A stretch of DNA of 64,000 nt from an uncultured Microscilla sp. Its GTDB lineage: Bacteria > Bacteroidota > Bacteroidia > Cytophagales > Microscillaceae. The notes beneath the pieces are model-generated. The model had not been told where the DNA came from. It ran no database searches and saw only the letters and a list, made by a program, of their open reading frames with translations. The stretch lies in NCBI RefSeq assembly GCF_947493425.1, contig NZ_CANLRP010000016.1:1-64000 (forward strand). Direction: 5' to 3'. Shown piece by piece: positions 25,709 through 35,736 of the stretch (position 1 is its first letter; each line of letters opens with the position of its first letter). Position numbers and translations under genes: made by a program.

Positions 25709-28579
25709 TCATTCCATCTCCATCTTCAAATACTTACCCGTAAACCCTTTTTTCTTTTTGATGAGTTGTTCGGGGGTGCCTTCAAAAATAATTTCCCCCC
25801 CTTTTTCGCCTCCATCAGGACCCAGGTCTACAATATGATCGGCCACCTTTATTACGTCTAAGTTGTGCTCAATAATGAGTACTGTGTTGCCCTTGTCTAC
25901 CAGTTTTTGCAGCACTTGTAGTAGTATACGAATGTCTTCGAAGTGCAGCCCCGTGGTGGGTTCGTCTAAAATGTACAAGGTTTTGCCCGTGTCGCGTTTC
26001 GAGAGTTCTTTGGCAAGCTTGATGCGTTGTGCCTCGCCACCCGAAAGGGTAGTAGCTTGTTGCCCCAAGGTAATGTAGCCTAGCCCTACTTCTTGCAAAA
26101 ACTTAATTTTACGCAAGATAGAAGGTTGGTTTTCAAAAAACTCTACGGCTTGCTCTACGGTCATGTCCAGTATGTCGGCAATAGACTTGCTCTTGAAACG
26201 CACCTCTAGGGTTTCGCGGTTATAGCGCTTGCCCTTGCAGGTTTCGCACTCGATGTATACATTGGGCAAAAAGTCCATTTCTACCAATTTCATTCCTCCC
26301 CCTTGGCAGGTTTCGCAGCGTCCGCCCTTTACGTTGAACGAAAAACGCCCCGGTTTATAACCCCTTATTTTGGCTTCGGGCAATTGGGTAAACAAGTCGC
26401 GGATGTTGGAGAAAAATCCCACATAAGTGGCAGGGTTTGAGCGGGGAGTGCGTCCAATCGGCGATTGATCTACTTCTATTACTTTGTCTATGTGCTCCAG
26501 TCCTTCTATTTTTTTGTAGGCAAGGGGTTTGCGCTTGGCGCGGAAAAAGTGGGTATTGAGAATAGGGTAGAGGGTGTCGTGAATAAGGCTCGACTTGCCA
26601 CTGCCGCTTACTCCGGTAATGCATACCATTTTGCCCAAAGGCAACTTCAGGTTGACATTTTTTAGGTTGTGTCCGGTAGCCCCCTTCAGCACCAACTGAT
26701 TGCCGTTGCCTTTGCGTCGTTTTTTGGGTACTTCTATAGTTTTACGGTTGCTTAGGTAGTCTACCGTCATGCTTTGCTGTTGCATAATCTCCTGAGGTGT
26801 ACCTTGAGCCACTACCTTGCCCCCATGAATACCCGCCCCTGGTCCTACATCCAGAATGTGGTCAGCTTCCATCATCATATCCTTGTCGTGCTCTACCACT
26901 ATAATGGTGTTGCCCAGGTCACGCAGCTCGTGCAACGACTGAATCAGTTTTACGTTGTCGCGGGCGTGCAACCCAATACTGGGCTCGTCTAAAATATACA
27001 GTACTCCCACCAATTGAGTGCCTATTTGGGTGGCAAGCCTGATACGTTGGGCTTCGCCTCCCGACAGGGTACGCAATGAACGGTTGAGGGTAAGGTAACC
27101 CAGCCCAATATTGAGCAATAGACTTACCCGTTTTCTTATTTCTTTGAGTATTTCGTGGGCAATTTGGTTTTGCTTTTCGCTTAGGCGGTCTTCTACATCT
27201 GCCAACCAGCTGCCCAGGTGGTTGATGTCCATTTCGCTGAGTTGAAAAATGTTGTGGTTGTCTATTTTAAAATGCAACGACTCTTGCTTCAGGCGGGCAC
27301 CTTCGCAAGTAGGGCAAGTGTTGATCTGGACAAAGTCTTTAGCCCAACTTTGCAGTTTTTCGGTGCCCTCTTCGTAGTTTTTTTTCATGTACGCCTTGAT
27401 ACCATCAAAGGTGGTTTCGTAGGTACGTTTGTATTTGGGCGAATATACTTTGAGGAGTTCATCCGAACCGTTTAAAATAACATCTACCAGGTCTTGGGGC
27501 AGTTTTTCTATGGGCGTGCTTAAGCTAAACTTGCGGTTTTTGAGCATTTTTTCCAATTGCTTAAACATCCAGGTATCGCGGTATTCGCCCAAAGGTGCAA
27601 TTCCTCCCCGGCTAATGCTCAGCGATTTGTCAGGCATCAGGGTTTCTTCGGTAAACTCTTCTATCACCCCCAGGCCTTTGCAGTCGGTACAGTATCCATA
27701 AGGCGAATTAAACGAGAAAGCATTGGGGGCAGGTTCGTCATACGAAATACCCGAAGTAGGGCATACCAAATTGCGTGAAAAATGAATGGGTTTGTCATTG
27801 CTATCGTGGAGCTGTAGCATCAACGAACCTTTGCCTTCTTTGAGGGCAGTGGCTACCGATTGGGCAAGGCGCATGCGTTGTTCGGCTTTGATGGCAAGTC
27901 GGTCGACTACTACTTCTATGTCGTGAATTTTGTAACGGTCTACTTGCATTTTAGGCTCCAGGTCTAGTATCTCGCCATCTACCCTCACCTTGGCATAACC
28001 CGCCTTCCGTATTTGTACAAAAAGCTCTCGGTAGTGCCCTTTTCGCCCTTTGACCACTGGCGCAAGCAACAACACCTTTTGTCCCTCAAACTTGGCAATG
28101 ATTTGGTCAATGATCTGGTCTTCTGACTGTTTGATCATTTTTTCGCCCGTTACATAAGAAAAAGCTTCTCCGGCACGGGCAAACAACAAACGAAAGAAGT
28201 CATAAATTTCGGTGGTAGTACCCACCGTAGAGCGTGGGTTGCGTGACGTGGTTTTTTGCTCGATGGCAATGACCGGACTCAAGCCGTTGATCTTGTCTAC
28301 ATCGGGGCGTTCCATGTCGCCAATAAAAGAACGGGCATACGCCGAAAAACTTTCCATATAGCGTCGTTGCCCTTCGGCGTAGATGGTGTCGAAGGCAAGC
28401 GATGACTTACCACTGCCACTTACCCCGGTTACCACAATCAATTTGTTGCGGGGAAAAGTAACATCTATGTCTTTGAGGTTGTGTTCGCGTGCGCCAAAAA
28501 TCTCCAGGTTATCAGTATAACCAGTTGATATATCTGTGCCTTCGTTATTGGCAGTAGTCTCAGTATTAAGGGTATCCAT
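25709..28579 (-). CDS. uvrA: Excinuclease ABC subunit A
   Basis: DNA damage-recognition ATPase of nucleotide excision repair. It carries two ABC modules: Walker [15 protein letters not shown] and [14 protein letters not shown], and signatures [12 protein letters not shown] and [12 protein letters not shown]. Zinc-binding Cys pairs include CPTCEGARL and [16 protein letters not shown]. The second half reads [19 protein letters not shown], typical of UvrA. I chose the ATG at 28579 (MDTLNTETT), giving 956 aa. An ATG at 28633 adds 18 residues, but a TAnnTTTG promoter box sits 4 bp above it, so the upstream codons are probably outside the mRNA or in its leader. The core fold starts soon after ([16 protein letters not shown]). 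Confidence 0.97.
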   Translation of the reverse strand: MDTLNTETTANNEGTDISTGYTDNLEIFGAREHNLKDIDVTFPRNKLIVVTGVSGSGKSSLAFDTIYAEGQRRYMESFSAYARSFIGDMERPDVDKINGLSPVIAIEQKTTSRNPRSTVGTTTEIYDFFRLLFARAGEAFSYVTGEKMIKQSEDQIIDQIIAKFEGQKVLLLAPVVKGRKGHYRELFVQIRKAGYAKVRVDGEILDLEPKMQVDRYKIHDIEVVVDRLAIKAEQRMRLAQSVATALKEGKGSLMLQLHDSNDKPIHFSRNLVCPTSGISYDEPAPNAFSFNSPYGYCTDCKGLGVIEEFTEETLMPDKSLSISRGGIAPLGEYRDTWMFKQLEKMLKNRKFSLSTPIEKLPQDLVDVILNGSDELLKVYSPKYKRTYETTFDGIKAYMKKNYEEGTEKLQSWAKDFVQINTCPTCEGARLKQESLHFKIDNHNIFQLSEMDINHLGSWLADVEDRLSEKQNQIAHEILKEIRKRVSLLLNIGLGYLTLNRSLRTLSGGEAQRIRLATQIGTQLVGVLYILDEPSIGLHARDNVKLIQSLHELRDLGNTIIVVEHDKDMMMEADHILDVGPGAGIHGGKVVAQGTPQEIMQQQSMTVDYLSNRKTIEVPKKRRKGNGNQLVLKGATGHNLKNVNLKLPLGKMVCITGVSGSGKSSLIHDTLYPILNTHFFRAKRKPLAYKKIEGLEHIDKVIEVDQSPIGRTPRSNPATYVGFFSNIRDLFTQLPEAKIRGYKPGRFSFNVKGGRCETCQGGGMKLVEMDFLPNVYIECETCKGKRYNRETLEVRFKSKSIADILDMTVEQAVEFFENQPSILRKIKFLQEVGLGYITLGQQATTLSGGEAQRIKLAKELSKRDTGKTLYILDEPTTGLHFEDIRILLQVLQKLVDKGNTVLIIEHNLDVIKVADHIVDLGPDGGEKGGEIIFEGTPEQLIKKKKGFTGKYLKMEME

Positions 28580-28636
28580 CTTATTCACAAGGCTTAGGGA
28601 ATTCTCGGTTTGTACAAATACATTTTTAACCAACTA

Positions 28637-28644
28637 CAAACTTA
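28637..28644 (-). promoter_or_regulatory. Candidate -7 box TAAGTTTG for uvrA
   Basis: The minus strand reads TAAGTTTG, an exact TAnnTTTG match, about 58 bp above the chosen uvrA start. It argues against the longer start at 28633. Confidence 0.5.
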
Positions 28645-28757
28645 CATTTTTTTTGCTGATTGTGTACACATAAAATGAGTAATCCAACCGGATTGTTCAT
28701 TTTTTTAGCAATTTTTATGGAGAAGGTGAATAGAGATAAGTTTTAAGCCCTCATTAG

Positions 28758-28866
28758 GAATTACGAGTTTGAGAATTACGAATTGGGCGAAGCCATTCGT
28801 AATAGACCAATTCGTGATTCACTCATTCGTAATTAAAAAGCGTCGCTTTGCGCCCATTCGTAATTA
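28758..28866. repeat. Cluster of ATTCGTAATT-type short repeats
   Basis: At least five direct or inverted variants of ATTCGTAATT/AATTACGAAT within ~110 bp, including ATTCGTAATTAAAAAGC followed by a Cys/Gly-codon-like GC patch. The same words recur at 35737-35922. Confidence 0.7.
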
Positions 28867-28868
28867 GC

Positions 28869-29195
28869 TTATATCCAACAATCTAACCAATCAGTTGCTA
28901 TATGAAACAGCAAACCCACTGCTACAATGCGGGTATGCCGAGGCAGCAACAACCCTATATATACCACTATAGCGGTGTAAGAATGCAACGGGTGAAATCC
29001 AACGCTGCAACGGTTGGGGTCAAAAACAGGCGTGGCAAGCAAGTGGTCAAGGTCTATCAGCATAGTAGCGAGCAATATAAACCAAATCTTACGCCAGCTC
29101 CATGTAGTCCAGCGAGTGTGAGCAATGCCCCAGGCAATGAGGGCGGGTGCCAAAAAGTGTAAGCTATAGTGAACCAAGGGTTTGAGTAAAGACAT
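28869..29195 (-). CDS. Small integral membrane protein (DUF6122-like)
   Basis: 108 aa with three to four membrane segments (LVHYSLHFLAPALIAWGIA, WFILLATMLIDLDHLLATPVF, YTAIVVYIGLLLP, GLLFHIATDWLDCWI). The spaced motifs HYSLHFLAP, DLDHLLA-PVFDP-RCS-GFHPLHSY and H-ATD-LDC match my recollection of the DUF6122 family of Bacteroidetes. The conserved His/Asp residues in and near the membrane suggest a metal-dependent membrane hydrolase-like core (inference). The stop lies just beside the ATTCGTAATT cluster. Confidence 0.8.
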   Translation of the reverse strand: MSLLKPLVHYSLHFLAPALIAWGIAHTRWTTWSWRKIWFILLATMLIDLDHLLATPVFDPNRCSVGFHPLHSYTAIVVYIGLLLPRHTRIVAVGLLFHIATDWLDCWI

Positions 29196-29346
29196 TACAG
29201 TTTGTTTGGAGTTACCAATACTAATACGCAGTGATTACACCTCAATCAATACTTGAATAGTTTGATGATAAAATATTTATAATGAGGTACTTATATTGTT
29301 TAGAGTTTAGCGTAGCCCCAATAAACCATCGACCAATACTGTTTAA

Positions 29347-29663
29347 CAATAGTCCATAGTATTTAGTCCATAGTCCGTAGCTGATTCGAGTAAATGTTTA
29401 CCTTGTTAAGCCCTGTAAACCGAGCCTGTAGCTCTGCTACGGCGAGCTCAACGAAGTTAATCAGCAGTTTATACTAAAGTTGTGTACCTACTTTATTTTT
29501 AAAAGGGTTTCAGTTTTAGGTCTACGCCGTGCAATTAAATAGTTTTTAAAATCATAACCTACTGATAACCGAGCCTCCGGCGAGTCCTTAGATACCGATG
29601 TATATCGGTGCTCAACAAAGTTAATCAGTAGTCAACTTTGGCTAAAATCACTGCGGAGTATTG
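29347..29663 (-). repeat. RB2 element, copy 2
   Basis: 317 bp in reverse orientation, flanked by GTTTAA on both sides (29341-29346, 29664-29669). It carries two extra inserts relative to copy 1: a GAGCC...GGCGAGCTC palindrome near 29417 and a micro-hairpin at 29583-29611. Confidence 0.88.
29583..29611 (+). repeat. 29-bp micro-hairpin repeat, copy 4, inside RB2
   Basis: Same 29-bp unit, loop GTAT, located within RB2 copy 2 at the position where RB2 copy 3 also has one and copies 1 and 4 do not. Confidence 0.8.
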
Positions 29664-29669
29664 GTTTAA

Positions 29670-29862
29670 GGAATGGTGTAAAAATAAATTTCTATAGTAA
29701 CGCTAAAATATTTTGTTGCTAGACGCGGCACGGCAATATCCAGTGGATGTTGAGCGAGCTTGAGGGATGGTTGGCTAATAGCATCACTATTCGGCTATTT
29801 TTTAACAAAGTATAGCCTCAAAAGATGAGGTTAAGAATGCGTATTTATTTTGGTACTATTCC
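29670..29862 (+). repeat. RB1 element, copy C, with an internal insertion
   Basis: 193 bp with ends GGAATGGTG and TACTATTCC and TAA duplications. Relative to copy A it has about 36 extra bases after GACGCGGCA. Its left TAA duplication is the last three bases of the RB2 GTTTAA duplication, so the two elements abut. Confidence 0.88.
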
Positions 29863-29967
29863 TAAGGATTGAGCATTAAAAAAACAGACACGTGAGCCAT
29901 CTGTGACAGGTTAAAGCTAATAAAAGCTTTATTAAGGAAACAGCATTGCACCATCGACTATGAACAA

Positions 29968-31074
29968 TCAATCCAGCCAACCATAAATGACCCGCGCAAT
30001 ATTTTCATACCTGCCATCCTGGTTATTAGAGAGCAAAATCACGCAGTTGTTTTGGTGTAAGTTGCGCAAGATAATACTGCGAAACCCTCCACTGCTTCCC
30101 GAATGATACACCGTTTGCCCATCTTTGTCGATGTGCCAGCCAAACCCATAGTTTTTGCTAAACATCTGGTTGTAATATTTAGTAGGCGAAAAAGCTTCTT
30201 CGAGGGTTGTTCTTTTTACCAATCGGTTGGTGCGCAGTGCCTGGTCCCACTTATACAAATCTGAGGCTGAAGCGTATATGCCACCATCACCATAAATGCG
30301 GTTGAACAAGTGGTCATCGTAGAATTTTTTGTTGTTTTTGAAGCCATACACCCTATAAGGCAACTTGTGTTGGTAGTCAAACACTTCGCTGTTGCGCATG
30401 TCGAGGCGGTTAAAGATGCGTTCTTGAAGATAACTGGGGTACGATTGCCGCGACACCTTCTCTATGATTAGCGCCAGCAGCACATAGCCAGTATTGGTGT
30501 AGAGCCAGCTTTCGCCACATTTAAAGTAAGGCTTGGGGTGTTCGTTGATCAACCAGAGCAAAATATCGTGGTTGGTGGGGTAGGTAAACTTGTATTTAGA
30601 GCGTAGCACTACCTGGGCAAAGTATTCGCCATAGTTGGGCAAGCCTGAGGTATGGGTAAGCAAGTGGCGAATGGTAATATGAGGGTAGGGAAACCCTCGA
30701 AGGTGTTTGGCTACCTTGTCGTTGTACGAGAGCTTGCCTGCTTCCTTTAGCATCATAACGGCCATGGCAGTAAACTGTTTGCTCACCGAAGACAGCCTAA
30801 AGCTGGACTGGCTCTTAAGCGGGGTTTGGTTTCTGAAGTCGGCATAACCGTAGCTTTTTTCCAAAATTTTGAGCCCATTGTGGTTAATCAGCACATTGCC
30901 ATTAAAGTTTCGGTTTTTGTGCAAGTAATGAAGCAACGAATCTGCTCTGCCGGCTATTTCGCTTAGGTAAACTTCTTTGGCAACAGGTGGGTTGTGGGGC
31001 GATTTGTCTGACTTACAGGCAGGAAGCAGGAGTAGCGTAGAAACAAGTACAATGTATAACCTGATAATGTTCAT
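29968..31074 (-). CDS. Serine beta-lactamase-like hydrolase, lipoprotein
   Basis: 368 aa from the chosen ATG; 16 residues upstream (to 31122) would precede a lipoprotein signal, so the start MNIIRLYIVLVSTLLLLPACKS is preferred. The class C/DD-peptidase-like serine motifs are present: SVSK (SxxK, after SSFRLS), YTNTG (YxN) and VYHSGSSGG (H-x-G). Members of this Pfam Beta-lactamase group act as peptidases, esterases or penicillin-binding-like enzymes; true antibiotic hydrolysis cannot be inferred. The lipid anchor suggests the periplasm or outer membrane. Single gene. Confidence 0.88.
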   Translation of the reverse strand: MNIIRLYIVLVSTLLLLPACKSDKSPHNPPVAKEVYLSEIAGRADSLLHYLHKNRNFNGNVLINHNGLKILEKSYGYADFRNQTPLKSQSSFRLSSVSKQFTAMAVMMLKEAGKLSYNDKVAKHLRGFPYPHITIRHLLTHTSGLPNYGEYFAQVVLRSKYKFTYPTNHDILLWLINEHPKPYFKCGESWLYTNTGYVLLALIIEKVSRQSYPSYLQERIFNRLDMRNSEVFDYQHKLPYRVYGFKNNKKFYDDHLFNRIYGDGGIYASASDLYKWDQALRTNRLVKRTTLEEAFSPTKYYNQMFSKNYGFGWHIDKDGQTVYHSGSSGGFRSIILRNLHQNNCVILLSNNQDGRYENIARVIYGWLD

Positions 31075-31185
31075 AAATTGAGGGTTGTATATACTTTGGG
31101 TGCCGTGGGTGGGTTGCCCCAAAAAAGCGATTTAGGCAATAAGGTGTTTTGGATGGCTAACAAAAACAACCAACAGCCATATATA

Positions 31186-31219
31186 AAAAGAATGCTGCCA
31201 AAAATTATTTTGGCAGCAT
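31186..31219 (-). terminator. Intrinsic terminator downstream of the small lipoprotein gene
   Basis: On the minus strand ATGCTGCCAAAA and TTTTGGCAGCAT form a 12-bp stem followed by CTTTTTAT. It lies about 60 bp past the gene ending at 31280. Confidence 0.8.
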
Positions 31220-31279
31220 CACAATATTTTTAGAAATCAAACGAACCTGTGCAGAGGTTGCGTAAGTTTAGCAGTTGGT

Positions 31280-31624
31280 TTAGTTGGCTTTGCTGCTATC
31301 TACCTGGGTAGAGTCGGCTTTGAGTTGCTCAGTAGAGTCAACCGTTTCTATTTTCTTGGCTTTAACCGTTGTAGCACTGCCGTATAGCTTGTCTTTTATT
31401 TTGTTTACTCTATCGCCTGCGTTTTCAGGGGTAGGGTAAGTTTCCTTGGTTTGGCGCGCCTTGGCATCTTTTCCATCGCCGTATACTCTGCTGTTGTCGT
31501 AGTCTACTTTTTGGTCAGGTACCGATGACGACGCATTGTATTTGCCGTATCCACAAGACACTAAAGAGAACATAAACGAGATAATAATTAAATGATAAAT
31601 TTTTTTAGTAAAAGTCATTGTCAT
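31280..31624 (-). CDS. Small lipoprotein, function unknown
   Basis: 114 aa from the ATG at 31624 (MTMTFTKKIYHLIIISFMFSLVSCGYG); an upstream ATG at 31639 adds five residues. The lipobox LVSC is clear, then a low-complexity, Lys/Thr/Asp-rich chain (SVPDQKVDYDNSRVYGDGKD, KAKKIETVDSTEQLKADSTQ) with no recognisable fold. It is probably an envelope lipoprotein with a disordered tail. Monocistronic with a good terminator. Confidence 0.72.
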   Translation of the reverse strand: MTMTFTKKIYHLIIISFMFSLVSCGYGKYNASSSVPDQKVDYDNSRVYGDGKDAKARQTKETYPTPENAGDRVNKIKDKLYGSATTVKAKKIETVDSTEQLKADSTQVDSSKAN

Positions 31625-31810
31625 TCTGATTTTATGCAAACCACGTATTTATATAAGTATATCCAGGACTGTGCCTGTGTAATTTCTATCAGGTTGTAGA
31701 GTGTTTTTGTTTGAAAATGCTCAAAAATACCTTATTTACCTGCCTTCATATTTACAACATGTGGCGCAAAAGTAGCTAAATTTATTAAAACAAATCAAAA
31801 AAAAACTTCT

Positions 31811-32152
31811 TTATTTTTTGCTCCATATTGCCTTTAAACTGTAGCCTGTCCAGGCAGCAAATGCTCCTACCAACCCGCCAGTTATCCCAGTTACAATAAG
31901 TAACCAATCGCCGGAAGGCAAAGAAAAAAACTGCGCTATTTTACCAGAGAGCAAGCCATCGTTTGCCTGGTTTATAAAGTAAGCACGTGCCACCCATACA
32001 CAGGCGACACCCAAAAAACCCGATAAAAATGCTTCAAGGTTAGATCGCCCCACCAGTACAGCAGCTACAAAAGCTACCACGGCTATCCACCACCAGGCAG
32101 CAAACAACGATTGGGTAATAAATACCAAAAGAGCAATAATAATAAAGAGCAT
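31811..32152 (-). CDS. Small membrane protein, function unknown
   Basis: 113 aa, three to four hydrophobic segments (MLFIIIALLVFITQSLFAAWWWIAVVAFVAAVLVG, FLSGFLGVACVWVARAYF, WLLIVTGITGGLVGAFAAWTGYSL), ending in IWSKK. No catalytic motif. It resembles small uncharacterised inner-membrane proteins of Bacteroidetes. It sits 50 bp downstream of sixA in the same orientation and may be co-transcribed with it. Confidence 0.7.
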   Translation of the reverse strand: MLFIIIALLVFITQSLFAAWWWIAVVAFVAAVLVGRSNLEAFLSGFLGVACVWVARAYFINQANDGLLSGKIAQFFSLPSGDWLLIVTGITGGLVGAFAAWTGYSLKAIWSKK

Positions 32153-32202
32153 ATACTATATTTTTGTAAATATAATTTTTTTCGTGATAATGAAGGCAAA
32201 TT

Positions 32203-32688
32203 TTATGGATGTTTTAGCCAGGCCAAAACTCCGGTATCGGCAGATACGTGTGCCCACTCGGCTGCTTCAAACACAATCGAAGCAATCCCGCAGTTAGGCA
32301 AGCCAGCTACCGACTGCCCCGTGAGGTATTCGGTGAGGTAGCTAATGGTAGGGTTGTGCCCTATCATTAGCACTTTTTGGTGTTGGGGGGCTATTTTATT
32401 AATTGCGTCCAGCATTACCTCTAGCATGGTTTCATAAATAGACGGATCAAATATGATGTTTTTAGTGGGATAATTCAATTTTTGAGCAAAAATTTCGGCA
32501 GTAGAGGTGGTTCTTTGGGCGTTGCTGGAGTATACCAGGTCAGGCACAAAACCTTGGGTATGCAGTAGTTCGCTCATAGCATGGGCTTGTTGGGTGCCAC
32601 GCGGGGTCAATGGACGCTGATGATCAGTTTTTCCGGCAGCGTAAGCCACCGCTTCGGCGTGGCGTAAAAGTAAGAGGTTTTTTTTCAT
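32203..32688 (-). CDS. SixA-type phosphohistidine phosphatase
   Basis: 161 aa with the histidine phosphatase (RHG) fold. The N-terminal LLLRHAEAVAY carries the catalytic His, followed by RPLTPRGTQQAHAMSELL, VYSSNAQRTTSTAEIFA and, near residue 110, VLMIGHNPTISYL with the second catalytic His. SixA enzymes remove phosphate from histidine, in Escherichia coli from phosphotransfer or PTS proteins. The target here is unknown, though TPR kinases are plentiful. It lies downstream of hisB with a terminator between, so probably a separate unit. Confidence 0.9.
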   Translation of the reverse strand: MKKNLLLLRHAEAVAYAAGKTDHQRPLTPRGTQQAHAMSELLHTQGFVPDLVYSSNAQRTTSTAEIFAQKLNYPTKNIIFDPSIYETMLEVMLDAINKIAPQHQKVLMIGHNPTISYLTEYLTGQSVAGLPNCGIASIVFEAAEWAHVSADTGVLAWLKHP

Positions 32689-32776
32689 TGTGCTTTACTA
32701 TTTTTGCAAAAAAACTAATTAATTCGCGTGATTTCAAATGCTGAATACTAATAACGCATTAAATATAGCAAACAAG

Positions 32777-32813
32777 CAGGGCTAACTATTTAATAGTGAG
32801 TAAACTAGCCCTG
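32777..32813 (-). terminator. Hairpin at the end of the his gene cluster
   Basis: CAGGGCTA (32777-32784) and TAGCCCTG (32806-32813) form a perfect 8-bp stem, and ACTATT/AATAGT adds an inner stem. On the minus strand CTTGTTTG follows, a weak T tract. Probably ends hisB transcripts. Confidence 0.6.
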
Positions 32814-32857
32814 AATGTGGCAAGGGTTAGTGTGATGTATCTCTTGTAGCCCCTTGG

Positions 32858-33979
32858 CTAAATCACCCCTTTAGTACTTGGAATTTCAACACCAGTGACT
32901 TGTTTGGCAGCCTTTACTGCACGGGCAAAGGCTTTGAATATGGCCTCTATCATGTGGTGTTCGTTGTTGCCCTCGCATCTTACATGAATATTGCACTGAG
33001 CGTGGTCGCTGAGCGAGCGAAAGAAATGTTCAAACATCTCAGTAGGCATACCACCCACTCGCTCGCGTTTAAATACAGGTTGCCACACCAACCAATTTCT
33101 CCCCGAAAAATCCAAGGCAACCTGTGCCAGGCATTCGTCCATTACCAGGTTAAAAAAACCATAGCGTTCAATGCCTTTTTTGTTGCCCAACGCTATTTTA
33201 AAGGCTTCACCCAAAGCAATGGCGGTATCCTCTATAGTGTGGTGCTCGTCTATGTGCAAGTCGCCCTTTACCTTTACGCTCAAATCAAGTTTGCCGTGGT
33301 GCGCCAGTTGATCCAGCATGTGGTCAAAAAAACCAATGCCCGTATCCATCGCTTTTTTGCCGCTCCCATCCAGGTTTAGGTTTATAACAATATCAGTTTC
33401 TTTGGTAGCACGTTGTACAGTAGCAATACGCCCTTGGGCAACGCGGTTTGCTTCCGTCAAAAATACCGCAATTTTGTCCCAGTCAGTTGTAGTGAGTACT
33501 ATAGGCAAGTCGTGAGCGGCTGGTTCTGAGTGAAGTAAAATTCCCTGGCAGCCCAGGTTTTTAGCCAATTGCATATCGCTCAGGCGGTCGCCCAGCACAA
33601 ATGAGTTGTCAAGGTCATACGCTGAATTATCAATGTATTTTGTCATCAGCCCGGTGCGTGGCTTGCGGGTAGGAGCGTTCTCTTCCTCAAAAGTGCGGTC
33701 GATCAATATTTCATCAAACACAATTCCCTCTTGTTCCAGGATTTTGAGCATTTTGTTATGAGCTGGCCAAAAGGTATCTTCCGGAAAACTATCCGTGCCC
33801 AGTCCATCCTGATTGGTCACCATTACCAGCTCATAATCCAGCTCCTGAGCTATTTGATACATATTTCTGATTACCTTGGGGTACATTTCCAGCTTTTCGA
33901 GCGAATCTACCTGATAATCAACCGGAGGCTCTACAATGAGCGTCCCGTCACGATCTATAAAAAGTACACGTTTTTTCAT
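32858..33979 (-). CDS. hisB: Bifunctional histidinol-phosphatase / imidazoleglycerol-phosphate dehydratase
   Basis: 373 aa, catalysing two steps of histidine synthesis. The N-terminal ~165 residues are a HAD phosphatase ([40 protein letters not shown]). The C-terminal ~195 residues are imidazoleglycerol-phosphate dehydratase, with metal-ligand motifs [32 protein letters not shown] and [17 protein letters not shown]. The fusion is the form known from enterobacteria and Bacteroidetes. It follows hisC on the minus strand, with a 274-bp gap filled by an RB3 element. hisH, hisA, hisF and hisI do not follow, so they must lie elsewhere or have been separated. Confidence 0.96.
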   Translation of the reverse strand: MKKRVLFIDRDGTLIVEPPVDYQVDSLEKLEMYPKVIRNMYQIAQELDYELVMVTNQDGLGTDSFPEDTFWPAHNKMLKILEQEGIVFDEILIDRTFEEENAPTRKPRTGLMTKYIDNSAYDLDNSFVLGDRLSDMQLAKNLGCQGILLHSEPAAHDLPIVLTTTDWDKIAVFLTEANRVAQGRIATVQRATKETDIVINLNLDGSGKKAMDTGIGFFDHMLDQLAHHGKLDLSVKVKGDLHIDEHHTIEDTAIALGEAFKIALGNKKGIERYGFFNLVMDECLAQVALDFSGRNWLVWQPVFKRERVGGMPTEMFEHFFRSLSDHAQCNIHVRCEGNNEHHMIEAIFKAFARAVKAAKQVTGVEIPSTKGVI

Positions 33980-34004
33980 AATTTTCTTAGTTTAAAGTTA
34001 GGAT

Positions 34005-34206
34005 TGTACGAAGTTTTTAAAATCCTTGATATACAGGTATTTACATATAAATCAAGGTGTTAATTGTAGGGGCTACCCTTGTGGTCGCCCTAGCAAAGAG
34101 CAAAAATGAGCATATAAAACACCTTTTAAAAGTGAAAACAACCTTGTTTTTGTTCGCTTTAACCTTGCAAAACACTTATTATCAGATGATTACAAGACTT
34201 CGTACA
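34005..34206 (-). repeat. RB3 inverted-repeat element, copy 2, between hisC and hisB
   Basis: 202 bp with ends TGTACGAAGT and ACTTCGTACA. Uninterrupted, it defines the ancestral form of copy 1 at 23371. It occupies nearly all of the hisC-hisB spacer and is therefore likely transcribed within the his mRNA. Confidence 0.85.
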
Positions 34207-34253
34207 CTCCTAGTTTAAAGTCGATAGTTTCTACAGCCTAAAGTTATTAGCCT

Positions 34254-35324
34254 TTAGCTTGAGGCTAATAATTCAATGAAACGTTTATTTTCTGCCTCGG
34301 TACCCACCGACACCCGCAAACAACCCTCGCAAAGTGGTTGGGTAGAACGGTTGCGTACAATTACCTGATGCTGCACCAAGTACTGATATAATTTGTTGGG
34401 TTGCTGAGTGCGAAACAAGATAAAATTAGTTTGAGAAGGAAACACTTTCTCGATAAAGTCAAACAAAGGCAATTGCGTATACAGCCAGTCTCTTTGGGCT
34501 CGAATGTTTGCTACAAAAGTATTTTTTTGGGCAACATTCTGTACCGCTTGCAGCCCCAGTTCCTGGGTAATACCATTGAGGTTATAAGGAGGCTTTACTT
34601 TGTTGAGCAAATCAATGACCAGGGGCGAGGCAAAAGCCATCCCCAGACGCAAGTTTGCTAGTCCCCAGGCTTTCGAAAACGTCTGCAACACCACCAGGTT
34701 GGGGTAACGGTCGATCAGGGCAGTCATAGAAGCAAAATCAGCAAAATCTATGTATGCCTCATCTACCACCACCACTCCCTCAAAAGTCTGTAAGATTTGT
34801 TCAAACTCAGCCGTTGAAGCAATGGCATTGCCCGTAGGGTTGTTAGGGTTGCACAAAATCAACAATTTATACGCCTGTTGCCCAATCGTGTCTAACAGTT
34901 GAGCTACTGGCAAAGTAAAATCTTCGTTGAGTATTACCTTATCTACCGCCACATGATTGATGTCGGCACTGACTTGATACATGCCATAAGTAGGCGGGGT
35001 AACCAGTACCCGGTCTTGCCCCGGAGTGCAAAAAATTCGAAACAACAAATCTATCGCTTCATCACTGCCATTGCCCAAAAATATATTTTCTGGAGCCACG
35101 TTTTTTAGGGTACTTAGTGCCTCCTTTAGCTTACGCTGATAAGGGTCAGGGTAACGGTTATTTGCCCCATTACTGCCCACCGACCCCAGCGGGTTTTCGT
35201 TGGCATCTAAAAACACCAAGGGTTGTTCATTGCCCTCATCGTCCACCACAAACTCATCGCGTGCCGACGAATAAGGCTTCAAAGCCCAAATGTTGGGTCT
35301 TACCAGTTTTTCAATATTTTTCAT
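34254..35324 (-). CDS. hisC: Histidinol-phosphate aminotransferase
   Basis: 356 aa, a fold-type I PLP aminotransferase converting imidazole-acetol phosphate to histidinol phosphate. Motifs: FLDANENPLG near the N-terminus, NRYPDPYQRKLKEAL, GNGSDEAIDLLFR, CNPNNPTGN, VVVDEAYIDFA, the Schiff-base Lys in TFSKAWGLANLRLGMAFA (~220), and a C-terminal LRVSVGTEAENKRFIELL. Start MKNIEKLVRPNIWALKPYSSARDEF is the usual HisC beginning. Same orientation as hisD but separated from it by ~600 bp of tandem repeats. Confidence 0.96.
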   Translation of the reverse strand: MKNIEKLVRPNIWALKPYSSARDEFVVDDEGNEQPLVFLDANENPLGSVGSNGANNRYPDPYQRKLKEALSTLKNVAPENIFLGNGSDEAIDLLFRIFCTPGQDRVLVTPPTYGMYQVSADINHVAVDKVILNEDFTLPVAQLLDTIGQQAYKLLILCNPNNPTGNAIASTAEFEQILQTFEGVVVVDEAYIDFADFASMTALIDRYPNLVVLQTFSKAWGLANLRLGMAFASPLVIDLLNKVKPPYNLNGITQELGLQAVQNVAQKNTFVANIRAQRDWLYTQLPLFDFIEKVFPSQTNFILFRTQQPNKLYQYLVQHQVIVRNRSTQPLCEGCLRVSVGTEAENKRFIELLASS

Positions 35325-35354
35325 TTTTTTTTAAGTTCAGAGTACATAGACGAT

Positions 35355-35725
35355 AGCTTTTTCTTGAGCTACGATGAGTTTTTAGCCTTTAGCTTTTTCT
35401 TGAGCTACGATGAGTTTTTAGCCTTTAGCTTTTTCTTGAGCTACGATGAGTTTTTAGCCTTTAGCCTTTTCTTGAGCTACGATAGGTTTTTAGCCTTTAG
35501 CTTTTTCTTGAGCTACGATAGGTTTTTAGCCTTTAGCTTTTTCTTGAGCTACGATAGGTTTTTAGCCTTTAGCCTTTTCTTGAGCTACGATTGGTTTTTA
35601 GCCTTTAGCTTTTGTTTAACTGTTTGTATTGGGTTTTTAGCCTTTAGCTTTTGTTTAACTGTTTGTATTGAGCTTTTAGCCTTTAGCTTTTTCTTGAGCT
35701 GCGATGAGTTTTTAGCCTTTAGCTT
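35355..35725. repeat. Tandem repeat, 36-bp unit, about 10 copies
   Basis: Units begin AGCTTTTTCTTGAGCTACGA and end GTTTTTAGCCTTT. Seven consecutive units of 36 bp, then two 39-bp variants containing TTTAACTGTTTGTATT, then one 36-bp unit. Copies differ at GATGAG, GATAGG and GATTGG. There are no spacers between units, so it is not CRISPR. It lies between hisD and hisC; slippage could make copy number vary. Confidence 0.93.
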
Positions 35726-35736
35726 TGCTTTGTACC

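Noticed and set aside
35355-35725. Possible CRISPR array
   Set aside because: Units are contiguous with no unique spacers, and no cas genes are present. It is a plain tandem repeat.
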